In this document: in pieces, positions 31,501-40,379 of the stretch
Layout: each line of letters opens with the position of its first letter
Numbering within the stretch: the stretch's first letter is position 1
Notes under the pieces: generated by a model
The model's database searches: none
What the model was told of the DNA's origin: nothing
Seen by the model: only the letters and a program-made list of their open reading frames with translations
Program-made: the position numbers and the translations under genes
From: Aquabacterium lacunae
GTDB taxonomy: Bacteria; Pseudomonadota; Gammaproteobacteria; Burkholderiales; Burkholderiaceae_C
Direction: 5' to 3'
DNA: 64,000 nt
Assembly (NCBI RefSeq): GCF_004310865.1
Contig: NZ_SIXI01000002.1
Span: 372,001-436,000 of the forward strand

Positions 31501-32943
31501 TCAGGGCCTGGCCTGCGCCACGGGCCCTTCGGCTGGCACATCCGCCAGCGGCACATGGCCACCCAGCGCCTGCACCAGGCCCACATAGCTGCTGAGCTGG
31601 CTGTAGCGGGCGTCGGCCAAGGCCAGTTCGGCGGTGCGGCGGGCCTCCTGGGCATCCAGCCACGCCTTGAGCGGCTCAGCCCCGGCGCGGTAGCGCGCCT
31701 CGGTCAGGCGCTCGACCTTGAGGACCTGCTCCAGGCGGGTCTGCAAGGCCTGCGTTTGCCGTTCGGCCTGCACCTGGGCCGACAGCCCCTTGTCGACATC
31801 GGACAACGCCTGGTAGAGGGTCTGGCGGAAACCGAGCACCGTGGCATCGGCATCGGCCTGGGCGATGGCCGTGTTGCGCGCCATCTCGCGGAACTGCACA
31901 AAAGGCAACAGCAGCGAGCCAGCCAGGGTGCCCACCGGGTCACGCAACACGTCCTTCAGGTCCTGGCTGCTGCCACCCACGGCCCCCGTGAGCGTGAGCC
32001 TGGGGTAGTAGGCGGTGCGCGTGGCCGTGACACCGGCGTGGGCCTCCCGCATGCGGTACTCGGCCGCGCGCAAGTCGGGCCGGCGGGCCAGCACCTCGGC
32101 CGGCACGCCCGCACGCACCACAGGCCATGGCGTGGCTGGCCAGGTGTATTGCGCTGGCAAGCTGGCCGACTGCGTGGGGCCGTCGAGCAGCAGGGCCAGG
32201 GCCTGACGGGTTTCTTCGCGGGTCTGCACCAAGGCGGCCAGGACGGCCTCCTGGGCCGACACCGCCTGCTGGGCCTGGGCCTGCTCCAGCCCACCCACAC
32301 TGCCTGCCTTGTACTGCGCTGCCACCAGGGTCTGGGTCTTGCGAGCGTAGTCCAGGCTTTGCTGGGCCGACTGTACGCGCTGGTCCAGATAGGCCATCTG
32401 CCAGTACAGGCGGGCCGTGGTGCCTACCAGGCTCAGGGCCAAGGCGCGGCGGTCGTCTTCGGTGGCCTTGGCCTCCCAGACCTGCACATCGCGCAAAGCC
32501 GACACACGCCCCCAGAAATCAAGCTCCCAGGTGGCGCTCAGGGTGGCACTGCTGCTGCGGGTGGTGCTGCCACCTTCCAACGGGCGAGCCCCCTGGGCGC
32601 TGAGGCTGGCGGCCACCGTGGGCCAGCGGTCGGCATCGGCCAGGTCGGCGCGCAAGCGGGCCTGGCGAACCTTGAGCGCTGCCGCTGACAGGCTCAGGTT
32701 CTCGGCCAGCACGCGCTGAACCAGGGCATCGAGTTGTGCGTCGTTGAAGGCGGTCCACCAGGCCTCGTCCAGGGCCAGGGTGCCAGCCAGGGCGGCGGTG
32801 CCTGCAGCCTGCTGCTGCCACTGCGCAGGCACGGTGGCCCCAGCCCGCTCGGGCAGCCCGGTGCCTGCCTGCTGAGTCGCACAACCGGCCAGGCTCGTGG
32901 CCACGGCGGCCAGCAGGGTCAGGGTGAAACGAACGGTGCGCAT
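31501..32943 (-). CDS. Outer membrane efflux lipoprotein (NodT/RND outer membrane factor family)
   Basis: 480 residues from ATG 32943 (GGAGAA upstream). The signal peptide ends in a lipobox (LAAVATSLAGC), so the N-terminus is lipidated. Two OEP repeats follow, with WWTAFNDAQLDALVQRVLAENLSLSAAALKVRQAR and ATWELDFWGRVSALRDVQ as in NodT/OprM proteins, and a second repeat around RRPDLRAAEYRMREAHAGVTATRTAYYPRL. It forms the trimeric outer membrane channel. It is the last gene of macA-macB-omf, 26 bp after macB, so it should serve that tripartite pump. Confidence 0.92.
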   Translation of the reverse strand: MRTVRFTLTLLAAVATSLAGCATQQAGTGLPERAGATVPAQWQQQAAGTAALAGTLALDEAWWTAFNDAQLDALVQRVLAENLSLSAAALKVRQARLRADLADADRWPTVAASLSAQGARPLEGGSTTRSSSATLSATWELDFWGRVSALRDVQVWEAKATEDDRRALALSLVGTTARLYWQMAYLDQRVQSAQQSLDYARKTQTLVAAQYKAGSVGGLEQAQAQQAVSAQEAVLAALVQTREETRQALALLLDGPTQSASLPAQYTWPATPWPVVRAGVPAEVLARRPDLRAAEYRMREAHAGVTATRTAYYPRLTLTGAVGGSSQDLKDVLRDPVGTLAGSLLLPFVQFREMARNTAIAQADADATVLGFRQTLYQALSDVDKGLSAQVQAERQTQALQTRLEQVLKVERLTEARYRAGAEPLKAWLDAQEARRTAELALADARYSQLSSYVGLVQALGGHVPLADVPAEGPVAQARP

Positions 32944-32969
32944 GTTCTCTCCGGTGTTCTTGTGCAAGG

Positions 32970-34949
32970 TCAAGGGCGAGCCAGGGCATCGACAGGATCC
33001 AGCCGCGCCGCATTGCGCGCTGGCAGGAACCCGAAGACCACCCCGATCAGGCTGGACACGCCAAAGGCGGTCACGATGGATTGTGTGCTGTAGATCAGCT
33101 GGAAGCTGCTGCCCATGGCGGCAAACACCTCCCCGATGGCCAGGGCCAGGGCAATGCCCAGCACCCCACCAATCAGGCAGACCAGCACCGCTTCGATCAG
33201 GAACTGCTGAAGGATGTCATTTTGCCGAGCGCCCACGGCCATGCGCACGCCGATCTCCTGGGTTCGCTCGGTGACCGACACCAGCATGATGTTCATCACC
33301 CCGATGCCACCCACGATCAGAGAGATCACGGCGATCGACGAGATCAGCAGCGTCATGGTCTGCGTGGTGCTTTCCATGGTCTGGCGGATGCTGTCGCTGT
33401 TGCGAGCGAAAAAGTCCTTGCTGCCATGGCGCTGGGTGAGCAAACGGGTGATGCCCTGTTCAGCCGCCACGGCCGAGACATCGTCCTTGATGCGCACGGT
33501 GATGCTGCGCAGCGAACTGGTGCCGATCAGCCGGCGCATGCCCGTGGTGTAAGGCACCCACACGTTCAGGTTGTCGCCGAAACTGAAGGCGTTGTTCTGC
33601 GGTTGGGTGACACCCACCACGCGCACCGGCAGGCGCCCCAGGAAGATGACCTGGCCCACCGGGTTCTCGCCCGGCTGGAACAGCGCATCGCGGGTGGCCG
33701 GGTCGATCACGGCGTCTTGCGCAGCCGTGCGCACGGCCTCTGCATCAAAGGCCATGCCCTTGTCCATGGCGTAGCCCTTGACCTGGAAAAACTGCTCACC
33801 CACCCCACTGACGTTGGCCGAGGCTTCCACGTTGCCACGCCGCAAGGTGACGCTGGTACTCACCCCCGGCGAGACGCTGTCCACGTAGGGCAACGCAGCC
33901 AGCACGCGGGCGTCGTCAGGCACCATCGTGCGGATCCGGCTGGCCATGCGGTCACCGAAGTTCTTGCCCGGGAAAAAATCGATGGTGTTGGTGCCCATCG
34001 CATTGATGTTGGCCAGCACCCGCTGCCGTGAACCCTCGCCCAGCGCCACCATCGACACCACCGACGCAATGCCAATGATGATGCCGAGCATGGTCAGCAA
34101 GGTGCGCAGGCGGTGGCCGGCCATGGCCCGCAATGCCATCGTGAAGGCTTCGGTCAGGCGCCCCCATTGCGACAGCCAGCGGTCCCACCAATGCCCAGGG
34201 CCTTGACCACCGGCCAGAGGGCGCTGAGCGGCCTGAGGCGCTGGCGGCAAAGGGTCGGCCGGGGTGTGCGCGCGGTCGTCCACCACACGGCCATCGCTGA
34301 CCTCGATGATGCGCTGCGCATTGCGCGCCACCTGGGGGTCGTGGGTCACCAGGATGACGGTGTGCCCCTCGGCATGCAGCTCGCGCAGGATCTTCATGAC
34401 CTCCTGCCCCGAGGCCGAATCGAGCGCCCCGGTGGGCTCGTCGGCCAGGATCACATCACCGCCATTGACCAGTGCGCGCGCGATGCTCACACGCTGCTGT
34501 TGCCCGCCCGACAACTGCCCTGGTCGGTTGTTGAGCCGCTCGCCCAGCCCCAGCCGCCTGAGCAGCGCCTCCGTGCGTTCACGACGCTCGGCCTTGCCTT
34601 TGCCCGCATAGATGGCCGGGATCTCGGCATTGCCCACGGCGCTGAGGTCACCCAGCAGGTGGTAGCGCTGAAAGATGAACCCGAAATGCTCTCGGCGCAG
34701 TCGCGCCAGTTCGTCGGGCATCAGCGTGGCTGTCGACTGACCGGCCACACGGTACTCGCCACGCGTGGGGCGATCGAGGCAACCCAGGATGTTCATCAGG
34801 GTCGACTTGCCAGAGCCCGAGGCGCCAATGATGGCCACCATCTCGCCCGCGTGGATGCTCAGGTTCACGCCCTTGAGCACGGCCACCACACCATCCCCCG
34901 ACGGGTACTCCCGCCAGAGGTCCTGCACCTGCAGCAACGGCTGATTCAT
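32970..34949 (-). CDS. macB: MacB-type ABC transporter (ATPase-permease fusion)
   Basis: 659 residues. The N-terminal ATPase (~1-235) has Walker [10 protein letters not shown], signature LSGGQQQRV and Walker [13 protein letters not shown], and the Q-loop region [21 protein letters not shown]. The first transmembrane helix is at ~285-305. A large periplasmic MacB core domain (~310-520) and three C-terminal helices of the FtsX fold follow. Members are mechanotransmission pumps exporting macrolides, peptides, toxins or siderophores from the periplasm through a TolC-like channel. Substrate here unknown. It starts 15 bp after macA. Confidence 0.95.
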   Translation of the reverse strand: MNQPLLQVQDLWREYPSGDGVVAVLKGVNLSIHAGEMVAIIGASGSGKSTLMNILGCLDRPTRGEYRVAGQSTATLMPDELARLRREHFGFIFQRYHLLGDLSAVGNAEIPAIYAGKGKAERRERTEALLRRLGLGERLNNRPGQLSGGQQQRVSIARALVNGGDVILADEPTGALDSASGQEVMKILRELHAEGHTVILVTHDPQVARNAQRIIEVSDGRVVDDRAHTPADPLPPAPQAAQRPLAGGQGPGHWWDRWLSQWGRLTEAFTMALRAMAGHRLRTLLTMLGIIIGIASVVSMVALGEGSRQRVLANINAMGTNTIDFFPGKNFGDRMASRIRTMVPDDARVLAALPYVDSVSPGVSTSVTLRRGNVEASANVSGVGEQFFQVKGYAMDKGMAFDAEAVRTAAQDAVIDPATRDALFQPGENPVGQVIFLGRLPVRVVGVTQPQNNAFSFGDNLNVWVPYTTGMRRLIGTSSLRSITVRIKDDVSAVAAEQGITRLLTQRHGSKDFFARNSDSIRQTMESTTQTMTLLISSIAVISLIVGGIGVMNIMLVSVTERTQEIGVRMAVGARQNDILQQFLIEAVLVCLIGGVLGIALALAIGEVFAAMGSSFQLIYSTQSIVTAFGVSSLIGVVFGFLPARNAARLDPVDALARP

Positions 34950-34964
34950 GTGTGCTCAGCCCGT

Positions 34965-36185
34965 TCAGAACATGCGCGGTGGGCCACCTGCACCGCCAGC
35001 CTTCTTGCCATCGCCTGCGGCCTCACCCACCACCACCAGCTCGCCTTCCTTCAGTCCGTCGAGCACCTGGGCCTGCACACGGTTGTTCAAGCCCACCTTC
35101 ACCTGGCGGGTCTCGACCCGGGCCTTCTCGCCCTCACCCACCAGCACCTTGACCTCGTAGTGCCCGCCCTTGCCGCGCTTGCCCAGCGCAGAGGCTGGAA
35201 TCAGCAGGGCGTTGTCGGCCTTGTCGAGCACGATGGACACCTGCGCCGTCATGGCCACCCGCAGGCGGCGATCGGGGTTGGGCACCTCGAACAGTCCGTT
35301 GTAGTACACCGCTGCCGTCGTGTTGGTGACGGGCGTGGTGGTCTCGGTCTGCTCCGACTCGGGTGTGGGCTCGATGGCGCGCAACCGGGCTTCGTACTTG
35401 CTGCGCGTGTCACCCAGGATGGTGAAGTACACCGGCAGGCCAGGCTTGACTCGTACCACGTCGGCTTCCGAAATCTGCGCCTTGATGGTCACGGTGCTGA
35501 CGTCGGCCAGCTTGATCATGACCGGCGCGCTCTGCACGGCGTTCACGGTGCGGCCTTCTTCGGCCACCAGGGCCGAGACAACGCCGTCCATGGGCGCCAC
35601 GATGCGGGCGTACCCCAGGTTCACCTTGGCCGTGTCGGCCGACACCGACTGCTGCTCGCTCTGCGCATCCAGGGCCTTCACCTCGGCGCGCAGCGTGGCC
35701 ACAGCGGCCCGGGCTTCTTCAAGGCTCTGGCGCGAGGTGGCGTCCTGCTGGGCCAGGTCCTGCTGGCGCTTGAGGACCAGCTCTGCCTGCTCCAGCGAGG
35801 CGAGGCGGGCCAGACGCTGTGCCTGGATGTTGCGAATCGCCGCTTCGGCATTCTTCAGGGCATTTTGCTGGGTGACCGCATCGATCTCGGCCACCGGGTC
35901 ACCCTTTTTGAGCTCGTCGCCCAGCTTGACATGCAGCTTGCGGATCTGCCCGGACACCTGGGCGCCCACCGACACCTGCTTGAGCGGACGGATGGTGCCC
36001 GTGGCCAGCACCGTGTCTTCGATGTCACCGCGCTCGACGGCGGCCGTGATCACTTCAGGCGGCTTGGCCTTGGGAAACCATTGGGTCTTGACGCCCCAAC
36101 CGATGCCGGCCAACACCAGGGCGGCCACCAGGCCCTTCACGGAAAACACATGGCCCACCCAGGCAGTACGCTTTGTTGCAGTCAT
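34965..36185 (-). CDS. macA: MacA-type periplasmic adaptor (membrane fusion protein)
   Basis: 406 residues from ATG 36185; a TTG six codons upstream is an alternative. The N-terminal membrane anchor (~18-36) is followed by a lipoyl/barrel-sandwich half (VLATGTIRPLKQVSVGAQVSGQIRKLHVKLGDELKKGD), a long coiled-coil hairpin (~100-190), the second lipoyl half (ARIVAPMDGVVSALVAEEGRTV) and beta-barrel and membrane-proximal domains. It bridges MacB and the outer membrane factor. The C-terminus is Gly/Ala-rich. First gene of the efflux operon; upstream DNA carries operator-like repeats. Confidence 0.93.
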   Translation of the reverse strand: MTATKRTAWVGHVFSVKGLVAALVLAGIGWGVKTQWFPKAKPPEVITAAVERGDIEDTVLATGTIRPLKQVSVGAQVSGQIRKLHVKLGDELKKGDPVAEIDAVTQQNALKNAEAAIRNIQAQRLARLASLEQAELVLKRQQDLAQQDATSRQSLEEARAAVATLRAEVKALDAQSEQQSVSADTAKVNLGYARIVAPMDGVVSALVAEEGRTVNAVQSAPVMIKLADVSTVTIKAQISEADVVRVKPGLPVYFTILGDTRSKYEARLRAIEPTPESEQTETTTPVTNTTAAVYYNGLFEVPNPDRRLRVAMTAQVSIVLDKADNALLIPASALGKRGKGGHYEVKVLVGEGEKARVETRQVKVGLNNRVQAQVLDGLKEGELVVVGEAAGDGKKAGGAGGPPRMF

Positions 36186-36203
36186 CCCGGAAGTGTGCCC
36201 CAA

Positions 36204-36256
36204 GGTGTTTCATCGCTTGTGAAGCATGGATATACGCTTTGTAAAGCTGAAACACC
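36204..36256. promoter_or_regulatory. Nested inverted repeats upstream of macA
   Basis: A 9 bp inverted repeat GGTGTTTCA / TGAAACACC (36204-36212 and 36248-36256) encloses two similar small palindromes, GCTTGTGAAGC (36215-36225) and GCTTTGTAAAGC (36236-36247), centred about 21-22 bp apart. The arrangement looks like a two-site operator over the macA promoter. No regulator gene is adjacent, so the binding protein is unknown. Confidence 0.5.
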
Positions 36257-36272
36257 CTCGGCCCCCTGGGCC

Positions 36273-37205
36273 TCAGAAGGCGGCCTGACCGGACAGGTAC
36301 AGGCCCTGCTGGTTCTTGAGCGTGGCGATGTTGCCCAGGTTCACCCAGGCCAGGGTCAGGCTGGCATGGCGCCAGGGAAACCAGGCCATGAACAGGTCCC
36401 AGGCATCCTCCTCCTCGAACCCGGGCACCTGGCGCAAAGCATCGGGCTTGGCGCGGTATTCGCCGCCCAGCACCAGGTCGTCGCGCAGCATCACCGCCAG
36501 CGACATCTCGGGGTGCCAGCGGCGCCCGCCGATGTCGGCCCCGCCGAAGCCCAGCAGGCCGAACTGGTTGGCGCGGGTGTTGCGCAAGGTGACATTGGCC
36601 AGCACGTTCTTGCCACCCAGGGCGCCCAGCCACACCTTGGTGGCCGTGAGGTACAGGTCGACATCGTCGGTGGCGCGAGCGCCCAGGGCGCGGGCCAGGG
36701 CCTTGTCATCGGTGCTCTTGTACTGAATGCCCACCGACACCTGGGGCCACCAGCGGTCCTGGTCATACACCGCGTCGCCGAGCACCTTGGCCTTGGCACC
36801 CACGGAGGTCATCTCGACCGATTTGCCCGGGGCCACCTGGTCACTCAAGGTGAAACTCCAGCGCGCCATGCTGATCTCCAGCCGGTCCCGGATGCCGATG
36901 GCCGCACCGGCCGCCTTCAACTCGTACCCATCCTGGGTGCGCAACCGGGTGGTGTAGGCCGAACCGCCCACCTGGTCGCTGCTGCCTGTGCCCGCGATCA
37001 CGGCCCAAGGTGTGAGACCGCCACCGGCTGCGCCCTCGACCTGCGTCACGCCCCAGGTGGCCAACAGGCGGTCACCTGCACGTGCTGGCGGTGCCATCAG
37101 CAGCGCAGCACCGATCAAGAGGCTCGTAGCCCCAAGCATCCAGCCTGCGTGGGCCACCGGTGGATTCAACAAGGGCTTGGCGCGGGCGTGGCGGGAATGT
37201 GTCAT
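36273..37205 (-). CDS. DUF3034 family exported protein
   Basis: 310 residues from ATG 37205. A long basic N-terminus leads to a signal sequence at ~22-43 (WMLGATSLLIGAALLMAPPARA). The mature part begins GDRLLATWGVTQVEGAAGGGLTPWAVIAGTGSSDQ, the hallmark of DUF3034, and shows alternating beta-strand patterns (SVGIQYKSTDD, NVLANVTLRNTRANQFGLLGF, DDLVLGGEYRAKPD) ending in Phe, as expected of an outer membrane beta-barrel. Function unknown. It is divergent from the globin-cupredoxin pair, and the family often neighbours such redox proteins, suggesting a shared role (inference). Confidence 0.82.
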   Translation of the reverse strand: MTHSRHARAKPLLNPPVAHAGWMLGATSLLIGAALLMAPPARAGDRLLATWGVTQVEGAAGGGLTPWAVIAGTGSSDQVGGSAYTTRLRTQDGYELKAAGAAIGIRDRLEISMARWSFTLSDQVAPGKSVEMTSVGAKAKVLGDAVYDQDRWWPQVSVGIQYKSTDDKALARALGARATDDVDLYLTATKVWLGALGGKNVLANVTLRNTRANQFGLLGFGGADIGGRRWHPEMSLAVMLRDDLVLGGEYRAKPDALRQVPGFEEEDAWDLFMAWFPWRHASLTLAWVNLGNIATLKNQQGLYLSGQAAF

Positions 37206-37323
37206 GAACAGGTCCCTGAGGGTGACGAACGTTGCTGGCTTATCGGCAGCCACGGACGCAGCTTGAGCTCAACTTTTGCCGGCACCAGCCGACAACACCT
37301 CAGAACCCTCAAGGAGCTCTGCC

Positions 37324-37740
37324 ATGCACCGCCTGATCCTGTCCCTGCTCATCGCCAGCCTTGCCGCCTGCAGCCACACCCCATCGGTGCCGCTGTACCG
37401 GCAACTGGGCGGGCCTGATGGCATCCAGGACATCGTCGGTCGCACCTTGACCCGCGTGGCGCAGCACCCCACAGCCGGGCGCACTTTCAAAGGCGTGAAA
37501 ATGCCTTTCCTGGTCGACTCGGTCAGCAAGTACGTCTGCAAGGTGGCCGATGGCCCTTGCGTGTATGAGGGCGAAAACATGGTCCGTGCCCATGCCGACC
37601 TGGGGCTGCAAGGCTCGGAATTCGATGTGATGGTGAGCGTGCTGCGCGAGGAGCTCGACCGTGCAGGCGTGGGTGACGCCGCCAAGAACGAACTGTTGCG
37701 CCGGCTTGCGCCCAGCCGCCGCGACATGGTGCAACGATGA
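37324..37740 (+). CDS. Lipoprotein-anchored group 1 truncated haemoglobin
   Basis: 138 residues from ATG 37324, with AAGGAG upstream. A lipoprotein signal peptide precedes Cys16 (LIASLAAC). The mature part is a short 2-over-2 globin: LYRQLGGPDGIQDIVG opens the fold, and YEGENMVRAHADLGLQGSEFD contains His90 as the likely proximal haem ligand. Cys72 and Cys79 (YVCKVADGPCVY) could form a disulfide in the periplasm. Most truncated globins are cytoplasmic, so export and lipidation are notable. The next gene encodes a cupredoxin whose upstream in-frame ATG overlaps this stop, implying co-translation. Possible roles are NO/O2 binding or electron transfer. Confidence 0.88.
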   Translation: MHRLILSLLIASLAACSHTPSVPLYRQLGGPDGIQDIVGRTLTRVAQHPTAGRTFKGVKMPFLVDSVSKYVCKVADGPCVYEGENMVRAHADLGLQGSEFDVMVSVLREELDRAGVGDAAKNELLRRLAPSRRDMVQR

Positions 37741-37769
37741 GACAGGGCGCCACCTTCCGGGAGCTTTCC

Positions 37770-38363
37770 ATGTCGACACTGTCCTTGCGCACCGGGCTGG
37801 CAACCGCCCTCGTCGCCCTGCCCATGGCCTGCTGCTGGGCAGCACCACAGGCCTTCACCGTGCTCAATGAAGCCGGGCAACCGCTGCCCATGGCGGTGGT
37901 GTCCGTGATCACGGCCAAGGGCGACAAAGCCAACGCAGGCGGCACGGTGATCGAAATGGGGCAGCGCAACCGCCAGTTCACACCCACCGTGGTGGCCGTG
38001 CCCGTGGGGGGGGCCGTCAACTTCCCGAACTACGACACGGTGCGTCACCACGTGTATTCGTTTTCGCCCGTCAAGAAATTCGAGATCAAGCTGTACGCGG
38101 GCACACCGAATGCACCCATCGTGTTCGACAAACCCGGCACGGCCACCCTGGGCTGCAACATCCACGACGGCATGATCGGCTACATCCACGTGGTCGACAC
38201 GCCGTTTTATGGTGTGACGGATGCGCAGGGCCGGCTGACGATCGACGTGCCCGGTGGCGAACACAAGGTGCGCATCTGGAGCCCCGCCATGGGTGAAAAC
38301 GCCGCACCGGTCGAATTCAACCTCAAGACCGGGCCGGCTGCCACGTACCGTGTGAAGGGCTGA
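37770..38363 (+). CDS. Periplasmic cupredoxin-like protein (annotated elsewhere as methylamine utilization protein)
   Basis: 197 residues from ATG 37770 (GGGAG upstream); an in-frame ATG at 37737 overlaps the globin stop. Signal peptide ~1-24, cut near CWA-APQ. The N-terminal part (~25-75) looks like a carboxypeptidase-regulatory-like beta domain. The plastocyanin-like part has FPNYDTVRHHVYSFS with ligand His93/94 and GCNIHDGMIGYI with Cys129, His132 and Met135, a complete type 1 copper C-x2-H-x2-M pattern. It should be a periplasmic electron carrier. Despite the common name, no methylamine dehydrogenase genes are in the window. Confidence 0.88.
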   Translation: MSTLSLRTGLATALVALPMACCWAAPQAFTVLNEAGQPLPMAVVSVITAKGDKANAGGTVIEMGQRNRQFTPTVVAVPVGGAVNFPNYDTVRHHVYSFSPVKKFEIKLYAGTPNAPIVFDKPGTATLGCNIHDGMIGYIHVVDTPFYGVTDAQGRLTIDVPGGEHKVRIWSPAMGENAAPVEFNLKTGPAATYRVKG

Positions 38364-38427
38364 CCTCGGCAAACCGTCGAGCGCACGGCCACACACACAG
38401 CCACGCGCACAGCGACATTGCGCGCAC

Positions 38428-39471
38428 TCAATCCGGCATCAACAGATCGGCCAGACCCGGCTCGGCCAGCAAGCGCTGGCGCCAGCCCTCCAGCGCCTGA
38501 ACATCGGGGCCTGACACCGCCAAGGCCACACTCAGCAGCAACCGCCCTTGTGCGGGCGTGAGCCACCCCACCGCAGGCATCGCCTCATGGCCTGGCGGCG
38601 CAATACCCCCCCGCGCCACGCGGGAAGCGCGCCACACAGGCTGAGGCTGCTGCTGCAACGCAGCCAGAAGATGGGCATGTGCTGTGCCGTGTCCGGTGCA
38701 GGCGAGCAACCACCCTTGAGGCGCTGGCACATGGGCCGCCAACGCCTGCACCAAGGTGGCCTGAGCATCGGCATGCGACACGATGCAAGGCACCCAGGGC
38801 AAGGTCTCGGCATGCAACAAGGGCTGCGCGCCTGCCTGCTCGAGGCGGCCCCAACTGGGCGGCCACAGAGCCAAGGCCGGGCTGGCGGGCGGCTCCGCAG
38901 GCAGGGGGCACACGCCGCCCCCGTCAAATGCATCGATGGCCCAGCTGTGGGCCTTGCGCACGGCAAGGGCAGGCCACAAGCGCCCCTGCACCGCCACGGC
39001 CACGCCGCGTGCCTGCCCAGCCCAGGCCTGCGCACACCGCACAGCCAAGGCCAGATTGGCCGGCCCGTCGGCCTCGGCCGAAGTGGCCGGGCGCATGGCG
39101 GCCGTCAACACCACGGGCTTGACCGGCGGCAGCAGCACCTGCAGCAGCAAGGCGGTTTCTTCCAGCGTGTCGGTGCCGTGCGTGACCACCACGCCCGCCA
39201 CCACCGGGTCGTTCAGCGCCTCCAGGCACGCGGCCAGCAAGAGGCGCCACTGGGGCCACCCCATGTCCTTGCTGTCCACCTGACACACCTGGTGGCACTG
39301 CAGCGGCACGCCCGCCAGGGCCGGCACGGCCGCCACCAGCGCCTCGACACTCAGGCTGGCGGCCTGGTAATCACGGTCGCGGCCCGTGTGCGACACCCCG
39401 GCAATCGTGCCGCCCGTGCCCAGAACCCTCACCACACCGGCAGAACCTGCCGCGGCCTGCGCTGCGCTCAT
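38428..39471 (-). CDS. L-asparaginase, type I/II family
   Basis: 347 residues from ATG 39471, with GGGGGA upstream. The first catalytic motif VLGTGGTIAG gives nucleophile Thr19, and the second, VVTHGTDTLEETALLL, contains the Thr-Asp pair and is followed by VVLTAAMRPATSAEADGPANL. It hydrolyses asparagine to aspartate and ammonia. There is no clear signal peptide, so it is probably cytoplasmic. A Cys/Pro-rich middle region is more divergent than usual. It is divergent from lexA, and its start lies 43 bp from the LexA boxes, so damage-linked expression is possible but unproven. Confidence 0.9.
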   Translation of the reverse strand: MSAAQAAAGSAGVVRVLGTGGTIAGVSHTGRDRDYQAASLSVEALVAAVPALAGVPLQCHQVCQVDSKDMGWPQWRLLLAACLEALNDPVVAGVVVTHGTDTLEETALLLQVLLPPVKPVVLTAAMRPATSAEADGPANLALAVRCAQAWAGQARGVAVAVQGRLWPALAVRKAHSWAIDAFDGGGVCPLPAEPPASPALALWPPSWGRLEQAGAQPLLHAETLPWVPCIVSHADAQATLVQALAAHVPAPQGWLLACTGHGTAHAHLLAALQQQPQPVWRASRVARGGIAPPGHEAMPAVGWLTPAQGRLLLSVALAVSGPDVQALEGWRQRLLAEPGLADLLMPD

Positions 39472-39513
39472 GCATCCCCCGCTGATGCCGGAAACCGACA
39501 CCCACACAAAACA

Positions 39514-39547
39514 CTGGACAAACAAACAGCCCTGTATAGAATCACAG
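39514..39547 (+). promoter_or_regulatory. lexA promoter with two tandem LexA boxes
   Basis: CTGTATAGAATCACAG (39532-39547) is a consensus CTGT-N8-ACAG SOS box. CTGGACAAACAAACAG (39514-39529) is a second, one-mismatch box 2 bp upstream. They overlie a promoter: -35 TGGACA (39515-39520), 16 bp spacer, -10 TAGAAT (39537-39542). This supports LexA autorepression from two operators; the ATG is 20 bp after the second box. Confidence 0.85.
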
Positions 39548-39566
39548 AAACCAACCGGGCTTCGCC

Positions 39567-40268
39567 ATGAACGATAAACCCAAACTCACACCGCGCCAGC
39601 AGGAAATCTTCGAGCTGATCCAGCGCACCATCGCTCGCACCGGCGCACCGCCCACCCGGGCCGAAATCGCCGCCGAGCTGGGCTTCCGTTCGGCCAATGC
39701 CGCCGAAGAACACCTGCAGGCCCTGGCCCGCAAAGGCGTCATCGAGCTGGTGGGCGGTACGTCCCGCGGCATCCGCCTGAAGGCAGCCACCCTGCGCACG
39801 GTGAACGAAAGCCGTCGCACGCCTGACAACGGTGGCCTGCTCGACACCCTCAGCATGACCCTGCCGGGCCTGGAGCAACTGTCGCTGCCGCTGGTCGGGC
39901 GCGTGGCCGCCGGTCACCCCATCCTGGCGCAAGAGTCGATCGAAGCCACCTACCACGTCGAGGCCGGCATGTTCGCCAAGCGCCCCGACTTCCTGCTGCG
40001 CGTCAAGGGCATGAGCATGAAGAACGTCGGCATCATGGACGGCGACCTGCTGGCCGTGGCCCGCGTGCGCGAAGCCCGCAACGGCCAGATCGTGGTGGCC
40101 CGCATCGGCGATGAAGTCACCGTCAAGCGTTTCAAGCGCATGCCCGACCACATCGAGCTGCTGCCCGAAAACGAAGATTTCGAACCCATCGTGGTCACCC
40201 CTGAGCAGGGTGATTTCGAGCTCGAGGGTCTGGCCGTGGGCCTGATCCGCAACCAGTTCCTGAACTGA
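39567..40268 (+). CDS. lexA: LexA repressor (SOS regulator, S24 autoprotease)
   Basis: 233 residues, about 30 longer than the E. coli protein, with the extra length in the hinge (~78-108). The N-terminal winged helix (~1-70) has [16 protein letters not shown] and [26 protein letters not shown]. The cleavage site is Ala115-Gly116 ([10 protein letters not shown]), with catalytic Ser150 ([13 protein letters not shown]) and Lys187 (EVTVKRF). It represses DNA-damage genes until RecA-stimulated self-cleavage. The gene is preceded by two LexA boxes and followed by a structured region and a small gene. Confidence 0.97.
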   Translation: MNDKPKLTPRQQEIFELIQRTIARTGAPPTRAEIAAELGFRSANAAEEHLQALARKGVIELVGGTSRGIRLKAATLRTVNESRRTPDNGGLLDTLSMTLPGLEQLSLPLVGRVAAGHPILAQESIEATYHVEAGMFAKRPDFLLRVKGMSMKNVGIMDGDLLAVARVREARNGQIVVARIGDEVTVKRFKRMPDHIELLPENEDFEPIVVTPEQGDFELEGLAVGLIRNQFLN

Positions 40269-40277
40269 TCTCTTCCT

Positions 40278-40329
40278 CCGGTGCGGGTGGCGGGCATTGG
40301 CCCTGGTCACCAGGGCGATCCCGCGCCGG
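40278..40329 (+). other. Structured intergenic element after lexA
   Basis: Nested pairing: an outer 10 bp stem CCGGTGCGGG (40278-40287) with CCCGCGCCGG (40320-40329, one G-U pair) encloses a perfect 7 bp hairpin GCCCTGG-TCA-CCAGGGC (40300-40316). There is no T-run. It could be a processing or stability element between lexA and the small gene at 40380, or a weak terminator. Confidence 0.45.
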
Positions 40330-40379
40330 AAGGCCCATCCACGAATCCTGCCGAACTTCTTGCTTCATCGGAGTTCACC

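Noticed and set aside
37263-37272. TTGAGCTCAA palindrome in the DUF3034/globin divergent region
   Set aside because: Resembles half of an FNR/Crp-type site but lacks the TTGAT-N4-ATCAA spacing; too short to call.
34113-37418. Very long plus-strand open frame (about 1100 codons) opposite macB-macA-DUF3034
   Set aside because: Residue composition (His, Gly, Gln-rich) is that of an antisense frame of GC-rich genes; the minus-strand genes have clear domains and ribosome sites.
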